DNA from: Planctomycetota bacterium
GTDB lineage: Bacteria > JAJVIF01 > JAPKYR01
DNA length: 6,993 nucleotides
Assembly (NCBI GenBank): GCA_030673355.1
Contig: DAOVJF010000135.1
Location: 1-6,993 of the forward strand
Direction: 5' to 3'
Shown here: positions 5,208 through 6,993 of the stretch, piece by piece
How the letters are laid out: the number at the start of each line of letters is the position of its first letter
Position numbering within the stretch: position 1 is the first letter of the stretch
Made by a program: the position numbers and the translations under genes
The notes under the pieces: model-generated
Told to the model about the DNA's origin: nothing
Database searches by the model: none
The model's input: the letters and a program-made list of their open reading frames with translations, nothing else

Positions 5208-6698
5208 TTAAAATCTTACAACGCTGGAAGGCCATAACTCCGCCAGGCGCAGGGATACCGCCAGTATCGCTTCGAGCACCGGCGTATGGGTTAAAATCTC
5301 CGCTACCCAGCCCATACTCGCCTGAAGGTATAATTCCGATGCCGCCCCGTACGGCGCCTGGCTGATAATCAAACCAAGGAGGCCCCCGAATCGAACTCCG
5401 GCCCAGTTCCATGCGCGTAAATATACAGACCCGTCTACCCGGCACCATCCCAGGATGGCGAGGATAACGGCTACCGGAAGGAACACCGGGATGCCCGCGC
5501 TGCGGCCGCCTGTCCATAAAAATACATCCGTTCGCGCGAAAAGCCTTTCGTAAAACGCCTGCTGTTCTTCATAGCCACCGGTTTCAGTTGGAAGTTGAAC
5601 CATCTGGAATTTGCCCGCATTGAGTTCTATCGGCAGTATTAAAAATTCAGCCCTGATCGATTCGTTCTCCCCGATCAAACGCGCGTCATCCCCTATTCCC
5701 CAGACCAGAAGTATCACAGACACCATGCCAACCAGAAAAAGTGCGATCGAGCCGCCCGTTATGTCTTTACTCCCCAAAAGCATAACGTATATCCCGATAA
5801 CCACCAGCGGTGACAGCCAGATCAGGCCGTTCCAGCCGATAACATCATGCCATATGAGCTCCATTATTCGACCCGGAGCCATCGTGATCGGCTGAAGGTC
5901 GATCATCTGTACGGGCAGGAGGGTTCCAAAAAATAAATAATTTAATACAAGCGCCATAAACACCGGCACAAATGCCGATATCCCGAAAATTACGACATTT
6001 TTCATCTGCCGCTTCTCATCCATTGATTCACTGGTTGAAACGAAGAGATAGAACAACCCGAAAATCAGCCATAACCATCCGGATGGATGGAACATGCCTG
6101 AAATTCCCGCCAGGATCGCCGCCATTACCAGGCTCTTTACCGTCTGCTTTTTTTCAAATTCGAAAAGAAGAACCAAGACCCACACTGAGAGCGCGGTAAC
6201 AGGGAGATATGGCGACATTGTTCCGAACCATTGAAAGGCCAGCGACCCTGCTATCACGGCCCATGCCGCCCAGACCGGTTTTGTGCCATCCTCGCAACCC
6301 CAGTACCTTGCGAGTCTGACCAGCCCGCCAAACAGAAACAGTGCCCAGGGCAGAACCCCGAGGAAATTCACTAGCCAGCTCAGCATGGGAATATCGGCGC
6401 CGTCAAGTGGACGGTCCACGATTTCAGAATAAACCCGCGTGACCGCACCGTAATACATCATCAATACCGGGGTGGTCCTCGGTATAAAATTCCTGCCGAT
6501 TTTCACAACCTGCGCGGGACGGATTCCAGTTCCAATGAAATCGGTGCCGAGTGCGCGTCCGTTCCCCTCGACCCATCCAACAGCACTCGCCAGCGGGAAC
6601 ATCTCACAAGCGGTATCGGGCTTCGTTTTCGCGAGAATGCCCACGAGAAGTACGAGGATCAGAAGTGAGATTACATATGCCCGGCGTGCAGGATTCAT
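5208..6698 (-). CDS. Multi-spanning membrane protein, probable GT-C-type glycosyltransferase (496 aa)
   Basis: I see about ten hydrophobic segments: near residues 7-24, 105-130, 141-160, 165-178, 185-220 (probably two), 230-255, 290-310, 315-335, 395-420 and 435-475. A first extracytoplasmic loop (25-100) holds acidic residues (Asp28, Glu32, Asp53) followed by 'RNFIPRTTPVLMMYYG'. This layout is usual for GT-C enzymes that take sugars from polyprenyl-phosphate carriers, where the catalytic acid sits in that loop. 'FHPSGWLW' (about 205-212) resembles a conserved GT-C helix region. A second soluble segment (about 338-393) precedes the last helices. No exact family is recognised. Length is near the 450-650 residues of GT39/AftB-like proteins. 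It follows the DPPR-synthase-like gene by 48 bases, probably co-transcribed, which supports a role in transferring the lipid-linked pentose. A TAG eight codons upstream in frame leaves this ATG as the only usual start; no Shine-Dalgarno is obvious. Other polytopic membrane enzymes remain possible. Confidence 0.6.
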   Translation of the reverse strand: MNPARRAYVISLLILVLLVGILAKTKPDTACEMFPLASAVGWVEGNGRALGTDFIGTGIRPAQVVKIGRNFIPRTTPVLMMYYGAVTRVYSEIVDRPLDGADIPMLSWLVNFLGVLPWALFLFGGLVRLARYWGCEDGTKPVWAAWAVIAGSLAFQWFGTMSPYLPVTALSVWVLVLLFEFEKKQTVKSLVMAAILAGISGMFHPSGWLWLIFGLFYLFVSTSESMDEKRQMKNVVIFGISAFVPVFMALVLNYLFFGTLLPVQMIDLQPITMAPGRIMELIWHDVIGWNGLIWLSPLVVIGIYVMLLGSKDITGGSIALFLVGMVSVILLVWGIGDDARLIGENESIRAEFLILPIELNAGKFQMVQLPTETGGYEEQQAFYERLFARTDVFLWTGGRSAGIPVFLPVAVILAILGWCRVDGSVYLRAWNWAGVRFGGLLGLIISQAPYGAASELYLQASMGWVAEILTHTPVLEAILAVSLRLAELWPSSVVRF

Positions 6699-6746
6699 TT
6701 TTACGGGAATTCTTACAGGCTAAGAGAGAAATCGCATCATGCGTGG

Positions 6747-6993
6747 TTAACTGAAACCCGGATAGAGAAAAAGTATCGTTACCGAAAGCACCCAGAGCGC
6801 GAGACAAATCACAAGCGGACGATCGTTTAACAGAACCTCATCCGGGGCTTCCCCGGCGTCTGCTTTATGTATTAATGAGTGATATCTGAATATTCCGTAA
6901 ATAACAAACGGGATGGTCAGCATCAGGCGATTATCGGGATGCCCCGACGATGTGAAAGTGTAAAGCGAATAGCTCATTATATTTACACTGGCC
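6747..6993 (-). CDS. UbiA-family polyprenyl-phosphate phosphoribosyltransferase (DPPR synthase type), C-terminal fragment
   Basis: The frame is open to the right edge; only the last 81 residues are present (ASVNIMSYSLYTFTSS...). The apparent start at 6975-6977 is an internal Met. The sequence 'MSYSLYTFTS ... MLTIPFVIYGIFRY ... GEAPDEVLLNDRPL' followed by a final membrane helix is the characteristic end of decaprenyl-phosphate phosphoribosyltransferases such as mycobacterial Rv3806c. These integral membrane enzymes move phosphoribose from PRPP to a polyprenyl phosphate, the first committed step to polyprenyl-phosphoryl-arabinofuranose. The Asp-rich PRPP-binding motif would be upstream, outside the window, so activity cannot be judged. 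Two membrane helices are visible (MLTIPFVIYGIFRY region and PLVICLALWVLSVTILFLYP). It is upstream of, and probably in one unit with, the GT-C-like gene. Confidence 0.85.
   Translation of the reverse strand, partial: ASVNIMSYSLYTFTSSGHPDNRLMLTIPFVIYGIFRYHSLIHKADAGEAPDEVLLNDRPLVICLALWVLSVTILFLYPGFS

Noticed and set aside
5202..5218. Palindrome TAAGATTT-A-AAATCTTA over the stop of the GT-C-like gene
   Set aside because: Very AT-rich with a one-base centre and no following T-run on the minus strand; probably chance in AT-rich DNA.
5188..5517. Minus-strand 109-codon frame overlapping the GT-C-like gene in another frame
   Set aside because: Arg/Gly/Pro-rich out-of-frame translation of a membrane-protein gene; no independent start signal.
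6699..6746. CGCATGATGCG near-palindrome between the two right-hand genes as a terminator
   Set aside because: The stem is only four base pairs with a three-base loop and the following ATTTCTCT is not a proper T-run; the genes are more likely co-transcribed.
1..6993. CRISPR array, tRNA, rRNA or insertion sequence
   Set aside because: No regularly spaced direct repeats, no cloverleaf, no rRNA-like stretch, and no transposase frame or terminal inverted repeats with target duplication were seen.

Overview
The window looks like part of the chromosome of a diderm bacterium that makes type IV pili or a related pseudopilus. The base composition is balanced by eye. Nothing in the sequence fixes the phylum. 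The exported proteins are long, acidic and rich in Gly, Asp, Pro and Tyr, as often seen in uncultured environmental lineages, but that is only an impression. All five clear protein genes lie on the minus strand, so they are read from the right end of the window to the left.

Right part (about 5208-6993): the C-terminal end of a UbiA-family polyprenyl-phosphate phosphoribosyltransferase (DPPR-synthase type) is followed after 48 bases by a 496-residue multi-spanning membrane protein that resembles a GT-C lipid-linked-sugar glycosyltransferase. Together they suggest synthesis and transfer of a polyprenyl-phosphate pentose, possibly arabinofuranose.

Middle part (4729-5207): about 480 bases without a long gene. 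It is dense in inverted repeats. It holds a plausible minus-strand sigma-70 promoter with a perfect 19-base palindrome in its spacer. On the plus strand it holds a terminator-like hairpin followed by a 44-codon open frame with a near-ideal Shine-Dalgarno that is itself buried in a 9-bp hairpin. Two of the hairpins pair better as plus-strand RNA than as minus-strand RNA, hinting at an unrecognised plus-strand transcript.

Left part (1-4728): a three-gene minor-pilin operon with gaps of 22 and 12 bases: an 872-residue PilX-like protein, a 561-residue PilV/GspI-like protein, and a PilW/GspJ-like protein cut by the window edge. All have class III prepilin N-termini. The PilX-like protein carries four CUB-like beta-sandwich repeats and the PilV-like protein carries one. 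The two share an unusual P-I-I-G-D-P / poly-Gly linker. The likely role is a pilus-tip or pseudopilus-tip complex with large extracellular binding domains. Glycosylation of pilins by the neighbouring pentose pathway is a hypothesis with precedent, not something the sequence proves.
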